NCBI GenBank assembly: GCA_021229015.1
Contig: CM037785.1
Span: forward strand, 43,484,543 to 43,548,542
Direction of reading: 5' to 3'
Source: Solen grandis
Taxonomy: Eukaryota; Mollusca; Bivalvia; Adapedonta; Solenidae
Length of the DNA: 64,000 nucleotides
Shown one piece after another: positions 1 to 13,712 of the stretch. Under the pieces are notes generated by a model. That model was not told where the DNA came from. It searched no databases and saw only the letters and a program-made list of their open reading frames with translations. Each line of letters opens with the position of its first letter. Within the stretch, counting starts at the first letter, position 1. A program made the translations under genes and the position numbers.

Positions 1-141
1 ATAAAGATTTATTTATTTTCGACATATGGCTTACTTCACAAAGTTCATGCATGAGAAGTCCATACGAAAAAAAAAAGTTAAAGGTAGGAAATATAATATA
101 TATTCTTTCTAACGGTATTAATCTTTACATTTCAAAATGTT
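1..141. other. AT-rich left flank
   Basis: AT-rich sequence before the first terminal module of the repeat array. I see no gene, RNA or repeat unit here that I can support. Confidence 0.5.
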
Positions 142-183
142 GCAGAAAGTCCTATCATTCGTATCAACGAATGAAATCTAGTT
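142..183. repeat. Terminal hairpin module, copy 1
   Basis: Starts GCAGAAAGTCCTAT, then the perfect 7-bp hairpin CATTCGT-atca-ACGAATG (156-173), then AAATCTAGTT. A hairpin just upstream of a CTAG-T end is the arrangement expected at a Helitron 3' terminus. The same module recurs at eight other places in the window, and most copies are followed by TTC/TTA-rich sequence. The Helitron assignment is inference; the module itself is plain in the sequence. Confidence 0.7.
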
Positions 184-222
184 ATTAGGACTTTCTGCCC
201 TTTCGGCAGAAAGTCCTATTGG
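184..222. repeat. Fold-back of the terminal 14-mer
   Basis: ATAGGACTTTCTGC-like sequence is followed by CCTTTCG and then GCAGAAAGTCCTAT, forming a 12-14 bp stem with a 7-nt loop. It is the terminal 14-mer of the array module placed next to its own reverse complement. No other copy of the module shows this. Confidence 0.7.
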
Positions 223-3200
223 GGTTTGTACTGTTTTTTTATTCTTCTTCTTCTTCTTCTTCTTCTTATTCTTTTTTTTCTTCCTCTTATATTTGTGTTA
301 ATTTCGAGGTGTTGCCATTGACTCAGAACAATGAAAATTTTATGACATATATTTCAAACCATGAGCTTTCGGATGCAATGAATTTTATATTCATACGACG
401 TCATATGACGTCAGATTTGACGTCAGGTGAAAAAGTTTGTACGCGGTCTACAGCCATTATTTCTGGACCAATTTTCATCAACATTTCACAGAATGTGTAT
501 GTTAGGCTCTAGTTGTGCATCCCTGTGTCCGTTTTTCAAAATTCGAAAAGTCCATGGTTCTATAGCGAATCCAAGATTCGAACCAAGGTCGTAAATTTTA
601 AAATGCTTATAAAATCTGTCCTATTTAAGATAGAAAGTTGATATTTGGTCAGTATATAGGTCTCTAGAAGTTTTAAACATTTTGTGAAAATAAATGTCAT
701 ATGACGTCACGTGACGTCATTATATGATAATGTATTTCCAATATTAACAAGAATATTTCTATATGTTGAAATTGTCGAAGGCAATGAAAATTTAATGACA
801 AATGCTTCAAAGGCGGAAATTTTGATTTCTATGATTTTCATATGCCTATGACGTCATATGACGTCACACTTGAAATATGCAACAAAAGTTTTGTACGCGG
901 TCTACAGCCATTGTTTATGAACCGATTTTCATCAAATTTTCACAGAATGTGTATATTAAGTTCTAGTTGTGCATCTCGGTGTCCGTTTTTCAAAATTCGA
1001 AAAGTCCATGGTTCTATAGCGAATTCAAGATTCGAACCAAGGTCGTAAATTTTTAAATGCTTATAAAATCGGATTTATTTGAGATAGAAAAGTGATATTT
1101 GGTCAGTAAATAGGTCACTGGGAGTCACATTTTGTGAAAATAAACGTCACATGACGTCACTTGACGTCATTATATGATAGTGTATTTCTAATATTAATAA
1201 GAGTATTTCTATATGTTGAAATTGTCGAAGGGCAATGAAAATTTGATGACAAATAATTCAGACGCTGAAATTTTGATTTCAATGATTTTCAGAAGCCTAT
1301 GACGTCATATGACGTCACATTTGAAATTGACTACGAAAGTTTGTACACGGTTCAGAGCCATTATTAATGGGCCGATTTTTATCAAATTTTCACAGAATGT
1401 GTATATTACGTTCTTATTGTGTATACCGGTGTCCGTTTTTCAAATTCGAAAAGTCCAAGCATTTATGGCGGATCCAAGATTCGAACCAAGGACGTCAATT
1501 TTTAAATGCTTATAAAAACTGTCCTATTTGAGATAGAAAGTTGAAGTTTTGTCAGTTAGTAGGTCTCTGGGTGTCTAATAATTATGTGAAAATAAACGTC
1601 ATATGACGTCACGTGACGTCATTTTTTTATTATTATTATTCTTTTCTTCTTCCTAACTAAACGTTTATTTTAATATGTTGCAATAGTCCTAGGACCATGA
1701 AATTTTTATGGTTATTAGTCAGGTGAGGAAATTTTGATTTCAATGATTGTCAGCAGCCTATGACGTCACATGACGTCACAGCTAAAAATAGTGTAAAATG
1801 GTGTTTGCGCTCTACAGCCGTCATTTATAGTCGGATTTTCTTCAAATTTTCACAGATGGTACATCTTGAAACTAAGGTGTGCATATCCTGTCAGCTAACC
1901 GAAATTCCGAAAGACCGAAGTTCTGTGGCTGAAATAAGATTCGAACATAGGACCGAAAATTTCATTTTAGGATTAAAGAGCTTCAGGATGAGATAGAAAG
2001 TTGAAACTTACACAGTTTGCAGTTCTGCAGAATTTCTACATATATTTTGATTCCTGACGTCATATGACGTCATAAGCATACTTCTTAAATTTTATTTTAG
2101 GGCAATGATTTCGACATGATGCCATTGTTCAGAATAATGAAAATTTCAGAGTTATGACAGTAAAGTATGCGCTTTTGAACAAAAGCATCTTCAGCACCTT
2201 ATTTCGTCATATGACGTCAGAGCTAAAATAGTGAAAAATGGTGTTCACGCTCTACAGCCGCCATTTATGTCGGATTTTCTTCAAATTTTCACAGATGGTA
2301 CATCTTGAAACTAAGGTGTGCATATCCTGTCAGCTAACCGAATTTCCGAAAGACCGAAGTTCTGTGGCTGAAATAATATTCGAACATAGGACCGAAAATT
2401 TCATTTTAGGATAAAAGAGCTTCAGGATGAGATAGAAAGTTGAAACTTACACAGTTTGCAGTTCTGCAGAATTTCTATACATATTTTGAGTCGTGACGTC
2501 ATATGTCGTCATGTGACGTCATAAGCATACTTCTTAATTTTCATTTTAGGCAATGATTTCGACATGATGCCATTTTGTTCAGAATAATGAAGATTTTAGA
2601 GTTATGACTGTAAAGTATGCGTTTTTGAACAAAAGCATCTTCAGCACCCTATGACGTCATGTGACGTCAGAGCTAAAAATATTGAACAATGGTTTTCGCG
2701 CTCTACTGCTGCCATTTATGGTCGGATTTTCTTGTAATTTTCACAGATGGTACAACTTGAAAGTGTACATATCCTGCCAGCTTACCGAAATTCCGAAAAA
2801 CCGAAGTTCTGTGGCTGAAGTAATATTCGAACATAGGACCAAAAATTTCATTTTAGGATTGAAGAGCTTCAGGATGAGATAGAAAGTTGAAACTTGCACA
2901 TTTTGCAGTTCTGCATTATTTCTACAAATATTTTGAATCGTGACGTCAGAGGACTCATAAGCATACCACTTATTTTTAATTTGGGGCAATGATTTCGACA
3001 TGATGCCAATTGTTCAGAATAATGAAAATTTCAGAGTTATTGCAGTAAAGTATGCGCTTTTAAGCAACAGCATTTTCAACACCCTATGACGTCACGTGAC
3101 GTCAGAGCTAAAAATAGTGAAAAATGGTGTTCGCGCTCTACAGCCGCCATTTATGGTCTGATTTTCTTCAAATTTTTACAGATGGTACATCTTGAAACTA

Positions 3201-3555
3201 AGGTGTGAATATTTTGTCAGCTAACCTTAATTCCGAAAAACCGAAGTATTGTGGCTGAATTAAGATTCGAACATAGGACCAAAAATTTCATTTTAGGGCT
3301 AAAGAACTTCGGGATGAGATAGAAAGTTGAAACTTACACAGTTTGCAGTTATGCAGAATTTCTTAATATATTTTGAGTCGTGACGTCATATGACGTTATA
3401 AGCATACTACTACTACTGCTACTTTCTTTTTTTTCTTCGTAACTAAACGCTTACTTATAATATAATGTCAATTAATCACCATGAACATGAAATACTACCA
3501 GAGATGATACATTACATGAAACTTCTATCTCCTGATTTTTGCATTAACACAGGTT
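223..3555. repeat. Array block X1 (about 450-bp units)
   Basis: Opens with a TTC microsatellite (about 238-275) and holds roughly seven diverged units of about 440-458 bp. Phase markers are the TGACGTCA pairs near 850, 1,300, 1,760, 2,206, 2,651 and 3,091. The first units carry ACGCGGTCTACAGCC and TTTTCACAGAATGTG; later units are a second subfamily with CGCTCTACAGCCG and CACAGATGGTACATC. The block ends in a short non-repetitive tail (about 3,400-3,555). Small open frames starting at the ATGACGTCA motif follow repeat phase and are not credible genes. The same succession of unit types recurs at 10,586-13,670. Confidence 0.8.
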
Positions 3556-3597
3556 ACAGAAAGTCCTATCATTCGTTTAGACGAATGACATCTAGTT
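3556..3597. repeat. Terminal hairpin module, copy 2
   Basis: Variant ACAGAAAGTCCTAT followed by CATTCGT-ttag-ACGAATG and CATCTAGTT. The stem matches copy 1 but the loop sequence differs. Confidence 0.7.
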
Positions 3598-6057
3598 ATT
3601 ATTCTTTTTTTCCAACCTTTTCATTTGTTATTTCATTAAGTGCTGAAGGTCTAGGACAAAGAAATTCTACCAACAGACACCTGAAGCAATGGCATTTTGG
3701 AATATATTATCTTTATCTTCACATGACGTCACATGACGTCAGAACTAAAAAAAGCTACCAAAGTTTGTACGCGCTGTACAGTCGTCATTTATGGACGGAT
3801 TGTCATGGAATTTTCACAGGAGTTATATATTACGACCTCATTGTGCAGGATTATATAGGTTTGCCAAGATTCGAAAGAACTAAGGTTCTTTGGCGAATCC
3901 AAGATTCGAACCAAGGACGTCAAATTTCAAATCCATATAAATCGATTCTAGATGAGATAGAAAGTTGATATTTGGCGAGATTATATGTCTCTGTGTTTCC
4001 TTTGCATTTTGTAAAGATGAACGTCATATGACGTCATCAGTTGTATAGAATTTCCGATTTCTTGATGTCAATTTACTCATGTTGCAAAGGTTCATAGACA
4101 TTGAAAATTTAATGTCCTATGTAGGTAATCATGAACATTTAGATTCAATGCTTAAAATTTTCATATGACGTCACATGACGTCAGAACTAAAAATAGCTAC
4201 CAAAGATTGTACGCGCTGTACAGCCGTCATTTATGGACGGATTGGCATGGAATTTTCACAGAAGTTCTATATTACGACCTCATTGTGCAGGATTATATAG
4301 GTTTGCCAAGATTCGAAAGAACTAAGGTTCTATGGCGATTCCAAGATTCGAACCAAGGACGTCAAATTTCAAATCCATATAAAAAAAACGTTTCTAGATG
4401 AGATAGAAAGTTGATATTTGGCGAGATTATACGTCTCTGTGTTTCATTTGCATTTTGTAAAGATGAACGTCATATGACGTCATTTGACGTCATCAAGTTG
4501 TATAGAATTTCCGATTTCTTGATGTCAATTTACTCATGTTGCAAGGGTTCATTAACAATGGAAATTGAAAGTCCTTTGTAGTGATCATGTTCATTTTGAT
4601 CCAATGTTTAAAATTTTCATATGACGTCACATGACGTCAGAACTAAAAATAGCTACCAAAGTTTGTACGCGCTGTACAGCCGTCATTTATGGACGGATTG
4701 CATGGAATTTTTCACAGAAGTTAAATATAACGATCTCATTGTGCAGGATTATATAGGTTTGCCAAGATTCGAAAAAGCAAAGGTTTTATGGCGAATCCAA
4801 GATTCGAACCAAGGACGTCAAATTTCAAAAACGTATAAAATCGTTTCTAGATGAGATAGAAAGTTGATATTTGGGAGTTATATATCTCTGTGTTTCTTTG
4901 CATTTTGTAAAGATGAACGTCATATGACGTAATATAGAATTTCCGATTTCTTGATGTCAATTTTCCTCATGTTGCAAAGCTTCATAGACAATGCAAACCT
5001 TTAACATTTAGATTCAATGTTTAAAATTTTCATATGACGTCACATGACGTCAGAACTATAAATAACTACCAAAGTTTGTCCGCTCTGTACAGCCGTCGTT
5101 TATTGATAGATTGGCATGGAATCTTCACAGAAGTTATATATTACGACCTCATTGTGCAGGATTATATAGGTTTGCCAAGATTCGAAAGAACTAAGGTTCT
5201 TTGGCGAATCCAAGATTCGAACCAAGGACGTCAAATTTTAAATACGTATAAAATCGTTTCTAGATGAGATAGAAATTTGATATTTAGCGAGCTTATACGT
5301 CTCTGTGTTTCCTTTGCATTTTGTAAAGATGAACGTCATATGACGTCATCAAAATGTAAGAATTTCCGATTTCTTGATGTCATTTTTTATCCTTTGTAAT
5401 AATCAGGAACATTTAGATTCAATGTTTAAAATTTTCATATGACGTCACATGACGTCAGAACTATAACTAACTACCAAAGTTTGTCCGCTCTGTACAGCCG
5501 TTGTTTATTGATAGATTGGCATGGAATCTTCACAGAAGTTATATATTACGACCTCATTGTGCAGGATTATATAGGTTTGCCAAGATTCGAAAGAACTAAG
5601 GTTCTTTGGCGAATCCAAGATTCGAACCAAGGACGTCAAATTTTAAATACGTATAAAATCGTTTCTAGATGAGATAGAAATTTGATCGTCTCTGTGTTTC
5701 CTTTGCATTTTGTAAAGATGAACGTCATATGACGTCATATGACGTCATCAAATTGTAGAGAATTTCCGATTCCTGAATGTCAATTTACTCATGTTGCAAA
5801 GGTTCATAGACAATGGAAATTTAATGTCCTATGTAGGTAATCATAAACATTAAGATTTAATGAGTAAAATTTTCATATGACGTCACATGACATCAAAACT
5901 TAAAAAAGCTACCAAAGTTCATCTGCGCTGTACAGCCGTCATTTATGGACGGATTGGCATGGAATTTTCACAGAAGTTAGTTATTACGACTTCATTGTGC
6001 AGGATTATATAGGTTTGCCAAAATTCGAAAAACACCGGGTTTGTCATGGTTTGCAGT
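3598..6057. repeat. Array block Y
   Basis: Five to six units of about 406-456 bp, phased by ATGACGTCACATGACGTCAG near 3,724, 4,166, 4,622, 5,034, 5,440 and 5,876 (the last with changes). This subfamily reads CGCTGTACAGCCGTC and carries CCAAGATTCGAA twice per unit. Five units keep a similar open frame of about 77 codons starting at the TGACGTCA pair. The block has no long tail before the next module. Confidence 0.8.
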
Positions 6058-6100
6058 GCAGAAAGCCCTATCTTTTGTTCAAAACAAAAGAAGTCTAGTT
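6058..6100. repeat. Terminal hairpin module, copy 3 (changed stem)
   Basis: GCAGAAAGCCCTAT, then CTTTTGTT-caa-AACAAAAG and AAGTCTAGTT. The stem sequence differs from copies 1 and 2 but is still fully paired (8 bp), so both sides have changed together. Confidence 0.7.
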
Positions 6101-8305
6101 ATTCTTATTCTTCTTATTCTTTTTTTCTTCCTCTTATATTTGTGTTAATTTCGATGTGTTGCCATTGGCCCAAAACAATGAAAATTTTATGGTATATATT
6201 TCAAACCATGATCTTTCGAATGCAATGAATTTCATATTTATATGGCGTCATATAACGTCAGATTTGACGTCAGGTGAAAAAGTTTGTACGCGGTCTACAG
6301 CCATTATTATTGGGCCGATTTCATCAAAATTTCACAGAATGTGTACGTTAGGCTCTAGTTGTGCCTTCCGGTGTCCGTTTTTCAAAATTCGAAAAGGCAA
6401 TGGTTCTATGGCGAGTCAAAGAATCGAACCATTAACGTCAAATTTCAAATGCATATCAAATCGCTTCCAGATGAGCTAGAAAGCCAATATTTAAATAGAA
6501 TATAAGTCTCTAAGATTTCTTTAGATAACGAGAGAATGAACTTCATATGACGTCATATGACGTCATGAAGTGAAAAGAAATTTCTAATTATTACGTGTTA
6601 AATTCTATATGTTGAAAACGTCCGAGGACCTTGAAAATCCAATAGCTTATGCTTCAGATAGAACATTTTGCATTTCAATGATTTTCATTTGCTTATGACG
6701 TTTCTTGACGTCAAACTTGACGTCGTCTTAAAATGTTTTTACGCGGCCTACAGCCATTATTTCTGGACCGATTTTCATCAAAATTTCACAGAATGTGTAT
6801 GTTAGGCTCTAGTGCATCCCTGTGTCCGTTTTTCCAAATTCGCAAAGGCAAAGATTTTATGGCGAATCCAAGATTCGAACTTTTGACGTCATATTTCAAA
6901 TGCGTATAAAATCACTTTCAGATGAGCTAGAAAGCTTTTATTTGGACAGATTATAAGTCTTTAAGGTTCCTATATATTCTGTGATAATTAACGTCAGTTG
7001 ACGTCATATGACGTCATAAGGTCAAAAAGATTTTTTGATATCTACGCATTAAATTAAATATGTTGTTAAGTTCTCAGGACCATTGAATTTGAATGGCATA
7101 TACATTTATCCATGTACGTTTGAATGCAATGTATTTCATATTAATTTGACGTCATATAACGTCAGATTTGACGTCAGATCCAAAAGGTTTTAAGCAGTAT
7201 ACAGCAATTATTTCTGGACCGATTTACATCAAAATTTCACAGTACGCATATGTAATGCTCTAGTTGTGTATCCTGGTGTCCGTTTTCCAAATTCAAAAAG
7301 GCAATGGTTCTATGGCGAATCCAAGATTCGAACCATTGACGTCAAATATCAAAAACGTATAAATTCGCTTCCAGATGACTTAGAATGCTGATATTTGGAC
7401 TGAATATTAGTCTCTATGACTTCCTTCTATTCGGTTAGTGCGAACGTCATAAGGTCAAAAATAATTTCTGATAACTACGCGTTAATTTCTATATATTGCT
7501 AAGGTCCCAGGGCATGACACATTTTCTGCATATATTTAAGGTAATGAAGATTTCATTTTATTGATTTTCTTATGTCTATGACATCATATGGCATCAAACT
7601 TGACGTTGTCTACACAAGTTTGTCCGCGGTCTACAGACATTTTTTTCTGGACAGATTTTCATCAAAATTTCACAGAATTTGTATGTTACGCTCTAACCGG
7701 TGTCCATTTTTTTAAATTCGAACTGGCAAAGGTTTTATGGCTAATCCAAGATTAGAGGCATTGACGTCAAATTTCAGTATAAGTCTATAAGTCTTCTTTA
7801 TATTCAGAGAAGATGAACGTCATATGACATCATGTGACCTCATAAGGCCAAAGTTATTTTTTTTCTGTTGAAATTAAATGGTTTTAAGACCTGAGGCCTT
7901 ATTTTTTGTTTGATTTGCATGAATTCTTATTGAAGGTGTAGCATTTGATCCTGTGGAACAATGTCACTTCCATTTTGATGAAAATGTTAAGTTCAATCAT
8001 TGTTTATATCTTGAAAACCTCTAAAGCTGGACCGAATTATGTGACAATCGAATTGTAAGCATTTACAATAAATTTGTTTTGTTACATAGATTATAAGAAA
8101 AGGACAAGTTAAATGAAATTTAAAAAAAAAACAATAAAAAAACAACAACAAAAAAAACACAATGATTTTCAGTTACTTTTGCCATACCCTCCAAGTTAAT
8201 CGGTTTATTTTTCAAAGTTTATGGAGTTATGGCCCTACAAAACATGTTAAAAGTAGAAATTTGATATCCTTATACTTTCTTCGATTTTAGTATTTGACAA
8301 ATGTA
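6101..8305. repeat. Array block Z with tail
   Basis: A TTC/TTA-rich start leads to four diverged units with TACGCGG(T/C)CTACAGCCATT and GGCGAATCCAAGATTCGAAC, each flanked by TGACGTCA-type motifs. From about 7,860 to 8,305 the repeats stop and an AT-rich tail of about 445 bp follows. That tail is related to the tails of blocks W1 and W2. Confidence 0.75.
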
Positions 8306-8347
8306 GCAGAAAGTCCTATCATTCGTATCAACGAATGAAATCTAGTT
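8306..8347. repeat. Terminal hairpin module, copy 4
   Basis: GCAGAAAGTCCTAT, CATTCGT-atca-ACGAATG, AAATCTAGTT. Preceded by TTTGACAAATGTA, as in copies 5 and 8. Confidence 0.7.
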
Positions 8348-10543
8348 CTTATTCTTCTTATTTTTTTTTTCTTCCTCTTGTATTTGTGTTAATTTCGATG
8401 TGTTGCAAATTACTAAGAGCAGTTAAAATTTTATGGCATATATTTCAAACCATGACGTCATATAACGTCAGATTTGACGTCAGGTGAAAACATTTGTACG
8501 CGGTCTACAGCCACTATTGCTGGTCGATTTTCATCAAACTTTCACAGAATGTGTATGTTAGGCTCTAGTTGTGCCTTCCGTTGTCCGTTTTTAAAAATTC
8601 GAAAGGCAATGGTTCTATGGCGAATCCAAGATTCGAACCATTTACGTCAAATTTCAAATGCGTATAAAATCGTTACAAATGAGCTAGAAAGATGATATTT
8701 GGACAGAATATAAGTCTCAAAGGTTACTTTACATTCTCTGAAGATGAACGTCATACGACGTCATTTGACGTCATGAGGTGAAAAGAAATTTTTAATTTTT
8801 AAGTTTTAATTTTTATATGTTGTACACGTCCAAGCACCTTGAAAATTTAATAGCATATGCTTCTGATAGATCTGTTTACATTTCAATAATTTTCATTAGA
8901 CTATGACGTGTTTTGACGTCAAACTTAACGTCGTCTAAAAATGTTTTTACGCGGAATACAGCCATTATTTCTGGGCCGATTTTCATCAAAATTTCACAGA
9001 ATGCGTATGTTAGGCTCTAGTTGTGCCTTCCGGTGTCCGTTTTTAAAAATTCGAAAATGCAATAGTTCTATGGCGAATTTAAGATTCGAACTATTGACGT
9101 CAAATTTCAAATGCGTATTAAATCGCTTACAAATAAGCTAGAAAGATGATTTTTGGACAAAATATAAGTCTCAAGGGTTTCTTTACATTTTCTGAAGATG
9201 AACGTCATAGGACGTCATATGACGTCATGAGGTGAAAGGTAATTTCTAATTTTTACGCGTTAATTTTTATATGTTGTTCACGTCCGAGCACCTTGAAATT
9301 TAATAGCATATGCTTCAGATAAAACAGTTTGCATTTCAATAATTTTCATTTGACTATGACGTGTTTTGACGTCAAAATTGACGTCGTCTAAAAATGTTTG
9401 TACGCGGTCTACAGCCATTATTTCTGTGCCGATTTTCATCAAAATTTCACAGAATGTGTATGTTAGAGTCATGTTGTATATTCCGGTGTCCTTTTTTTTT
9501 ATCCAAATTCGAAAAGGCAAAGGTTTTATGGCGGATCCAAAATTCGAACAATTGACGTCAAATTTCAAATACGTATAAAATCGTTTCCAGATGAGTTAGA
9601 AATCTAATATTTGGATAGTATATAAGTCTCCAAGAGTGCTTTATATTCTATGAAGATGAACGTCATATGACGTCATAAGATCAAAAATGATTTAATATAT
9701 ACGCGTTAATTTAAATATGTTTTTAACTTCCCAGGACCATGGCAATCTTATGGTATATACATCAATCCTTGTGCTTTAGAATGCAATGTAATTCATATTA
9801 ATGTGACGTTATATCACGTCAGATTTGACGTCAGGACAAAAAGGTTTTACGCGGTGTACAGCCATTATTTTTGGACCGATTTTCATCAAAACTTCACAGA
9901 ATGTATATGTAACGCTCTATATGTGTATCCCGGTCCCTTTTTACAAATTCGAAAAAGCAATGGTTATATGGCGAATCCAAGTTTCGAACCATTGACGTCA
10001 AATTTCAGATACATATAAAATCGCTTCCAGATGATTTAGAAAGTTGATATTTGGACTGAATATTAGTCTTTGAGACTTATTCATATTCTGTGAGGATTAA
10101 CGTCATTTGACGTCATAATGTCAAAAAGAATGTTAATATATCTACGCGTTAATTTCTATATGTTGCAAAGTTGCAAGGAGCATGAAAAAATTACTTGATA
10201 TATTTAAGATACTTTATATTTCATGTAATTGATTTTCTTATGCCTATGACGTCATATGACATCAAACTTGACGTTGTCTACACAAGCTTTTACGTGGTCT
10301 ACAGCAATTATTACAGGATGAAATTCGAATTCTAAGCATTTTAAATAAATTTGATTTGTAACACAGATTATAAGAATAGTCTAAGTTAAATAAATCGATA
10401 TAAAAATATGATTTTCAGTTACTTTTGCCATATCCTCCAAGTTAAACGGTTTATTTTTCAAAGTTATGGCCATACAAAAGCAAGTTAAAGGCTGGAATTT
10501 CATATCCTTTTACTTTTTTGCTTTTAAGTGTTTGACAAATGTA
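8348..10543. repeat. Array block W1 with tail
   Basis: A pyrimidine-rich start is followed by about four units (phase markers near 8,470, 8,905, 9,357 and 9,810) and then a tail of about 400 bp from about 10,140. Block W2 (13,713-16,002) has the same unit succession and tail, so the two are copies of one element. Confidence 0.75.
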
Positions 10544-10585
10544 GCAGAAAGTCCTATCATTCGTATCAACGAATGAAATCTAGTT
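10544..10585. repeat. Terminal hairpin module, copy 5
   Basis: GCAGAAAGTCCTAT, CATTCGT-atca-ACGAATG, AAATCTAGTT, followed by a TTC/TTA-rich stretch. Confidence 0.7.
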
Positions 10586-13500
10586 ATTCTTCTTCTTATT
10601 TTTATTATTCTTTTTTTCTTCCTCTATATTTGTGTTAATTTCGAGGTGTTGCCATTGACTCAGAACAATGAAATTTTTATGGCATTTATTTCAAACCATG
10701 AGCTTTCGGATGCAATGAATTTCATATTCATATGACGTCACATAACGTCAGATTTGACGTCAGGTGAAAAAGTTTGTACGCGGTCTACAGCCATTATTTC
10801 TGGACCGATTTTCATCAAAATTTCACAGAATGTGTATATTAGGCTCTAGTTGTGCATCCCTGTGTCCGTTTTTTAAAATTCGAAAAGTCCATGGTTCTAT
10901 AGCGAATCCAAGATTCGAACCAAGGTCGTAAATTTTTAATGCTTATAAAATCTGTCCTATTTAAGATAAAAAGTTGATATTTAGTCAGTATATAGGTCTC
11001 TAGAAGTTTTAAACATTTTGTGAAAATAAATGTCATATGACGTCACGTGACGTCATCATATGATAATGTATTTCTAATATTAACAAGACTATTTCTATAT
11101 GTTGAAATTGTCGAAGGGCAATGAAAATTTAATGACACATGCTTCAAACGCTGAAATTTTGATTTCTATGATTTTCATATGCCTATGACGTCATATGACG
11201 TCACACTTGAAATATGCAACAAATGTTTGTACGCGGTCTACAGCCATTGTTTATGAACCGATTTTCATCAAATTTTCACAGAATGTGTATATTAAGTTCT
11301 AGTTGTGCATCTCGGTGTCCGTTTTTCAAAATTCGAAATGTCCATGGTTCTATAGCGAATTCTAGATTCGAACCAAGGTCGTAAATTTTTAAATGCTTAT
11401 AAAATCGGATTTATTTGAGATAGAAAAGTGATATTTGGTCAGTATATAGGTCTCTGGGAGTCTTAAACATTTTGTGAAAATAAACGTCATATGACGTCAC
11501 TTGACGTCATTATATGATAATGTATTTCTAATATTAATAAGAGTATTTCTATATGTTGAAATTGTCGAAGGGCAATGAAAATTTGAGGACAAATAATTCA
11601 GACGCTGAAATTTCGATTTCACTGATTTTCAGAAGACTATGACGTCATATGACGTCACATTTGAAATTGACTACGAAAGTTTGTACACGGTCCAGAGCCA
11701 TTATTAATGGGCTGATTTTTATCAAATTTTCACAGAATGTGTATATTACGTTCTTATTGTGTATACCGGTGTCCGTTTTTCAAAATTCGAAAAGTCCAAG
11801 CATCTATGGCGGATCCAAGATTCGAACCAAGGACGTCAATTTTTAAATGCTTATAAAAACTGTCCTATTTGAGATAGAAAGTTGAAATTTTGTCAGTTAG
11901 TAGGTCTCTGGTGTCTAACAATTATGTAAAAATAAACGTCATATGACGTCACGTGACGTCATTTTTTTATTATTATTATTCTTTTCTTCTTCCTAACTAA
12001 ACGCTTATTTTAATATGTTGCAATAGTCCTAGGACCATGAAATTTTTATGGGTTATTAGTCACGTGAGGAAATTTTAATTTCAATGATTGTCAGCAGCCT
12101 ATGACGTCACAGCTAAAAATAGTGAAAATGGTGTTTGCGCTCTACAGCCGTCATTTATAGTCGGATTTTCTTTAAATTTTCACAGATGGTACATCTTGAA
12201 ACTAAGGTGTGCATATCCTGTCAGCTAACCGAAATTCCGAAAGACCGAAGTTCTGTGGCTGAATTAAGATTCGAACATAGGACCGAAAATTTCATTTTAG
12301 GATTAAAGAGCTTCAGGATGAGAAAGAAAGTTGAAACTTACACAGTTTGCAGTTCTGCAGAATTTCTACATATATTTTGATTCCTGACGTCATATGACGT
12401 CATGTGACGTCATAAGCATACTTCTTAATTTTTATTTTAGGGCAATGATTTCGACATGATGCCAGTTGTTCAAAATAATGAAAATTTCAGAGTTATGACA
12501 GTAAAGTATGCGCTTTTGCACAAAAGCATCTTCAGCACCCTATGTCGTCATATGACGTCAGAGCTAAAAATAGTGAAAAATGGTGTTCACGCTCTACAGC
12601 TGCCATTTATGGTAGGATTTTCTTCAAATTTTCACAGATGGTACATCTTGAAACTAAGGTGTGCATATCCTGTCAGCCAACCTAATTTCCGAAATCCGAA
12701 GTTCTGTGGCTGAAATAAGATTCGAACATAGGACCGAAAATTTCATTTTAGCATTAAAGAGCTTCAGGATGAGATAGAAAGTTGAAACTTACACAATTTG
12801 CAGTTCTGCAGAATTTCTACATATATTTTGAGTCGTGACGTCAAATGTCGTCATGTGACGTCATAAGCATACTTCTTAATTTTCATTTTAGGGCAATGAT
12901 TTCGATTTTAGGGCAATGATTCCGAAAAACCGAAGTTCTGTGGCTGAAGTAATATTCGAACATAGTACCAAAAATTTCATTTTAGGATTTCAGAGCTTCA
13001 GGATGAGATAGAAAGTTGAAACTTACACAGTTTGCAGTTCTGCATTATTTCTACAAATATTATGAATCGTGACGTCAGAGGACGTCATAAGCATACCACT
13101 TATTTTTAATTTGGGCAATGATTTCGACATGATGCCAATTGTTCAGAAAAGTTAAAATTTCAGAGTTATTGCAGTAAAGTATGCGCTTTTGAGCAACAGC
13201 ATTTTCAGCACCCTATGACGTCACGTGACGTCAGAGCTAAAAATAGTGAAAAATGGTATTCGCGCTCTACAGCCGCCATTTATGATCAGATTTTCTTCAA
13301 ATTTTTACAAATGGTACATCTTGAAACTAAGGTGTGAATATTTTGTCAGCTAACCTTAATTCCGAAAAACCGAAGTATTGTGGCTGAAGTAAGATTCGAA
13401 CATAGGACCACAAATTTCATTTTAGGGCTAAAGAACTTCGGGATGAGAACACAGTTTGCAGTTCTGCAGAATATCTTACTATATTTTGAGTCGTGACGTC

Positions 13501-13670
13501 ATATGACGTCATAAGCATACTACTACTACTGCTATTTTTTTTTTCTTCGTAACTAAACGCTTATTTTTCGCGGAATATAATGTCAATTAATCAGCATGAA
13601 CATGAAATACTACCAGAGGTGAGTCATTACATGAAACTTCTATCTCCTGCTTTTTGCATTAACACAAGTT
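10586..13670. repeat. Array block X2, second copy of X1
   Basis: Reproduces X1 in order: first-subfamily units, a TTATTATTATT stretch near 11,970, second-subfamily units, then the same short tail beginning near 13,500. Relative to X1 it has lost about 250 bp around 12,905, where the phrase TTTTAGGGCAATGATT occurs twice at the junction. Many point differences show it is not a recent identical copy. Confidence 0.8.
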
Positions 13671-13712
13671 GCAGAAAGTCCTATCATTCGTTTAGACGAA
13701 TGACATCTAGTT
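13671..13712. repeat. Terminal hairpin module, copy 6
   Basis: GCAGAAAGTCCTAT with CATTCGT-ttag-ACGAATG and CATCTAGTT. It shares the ttag loop with copy 2, which also ends an X block, so the module variant travels with the block type. Confidence 0.7.
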
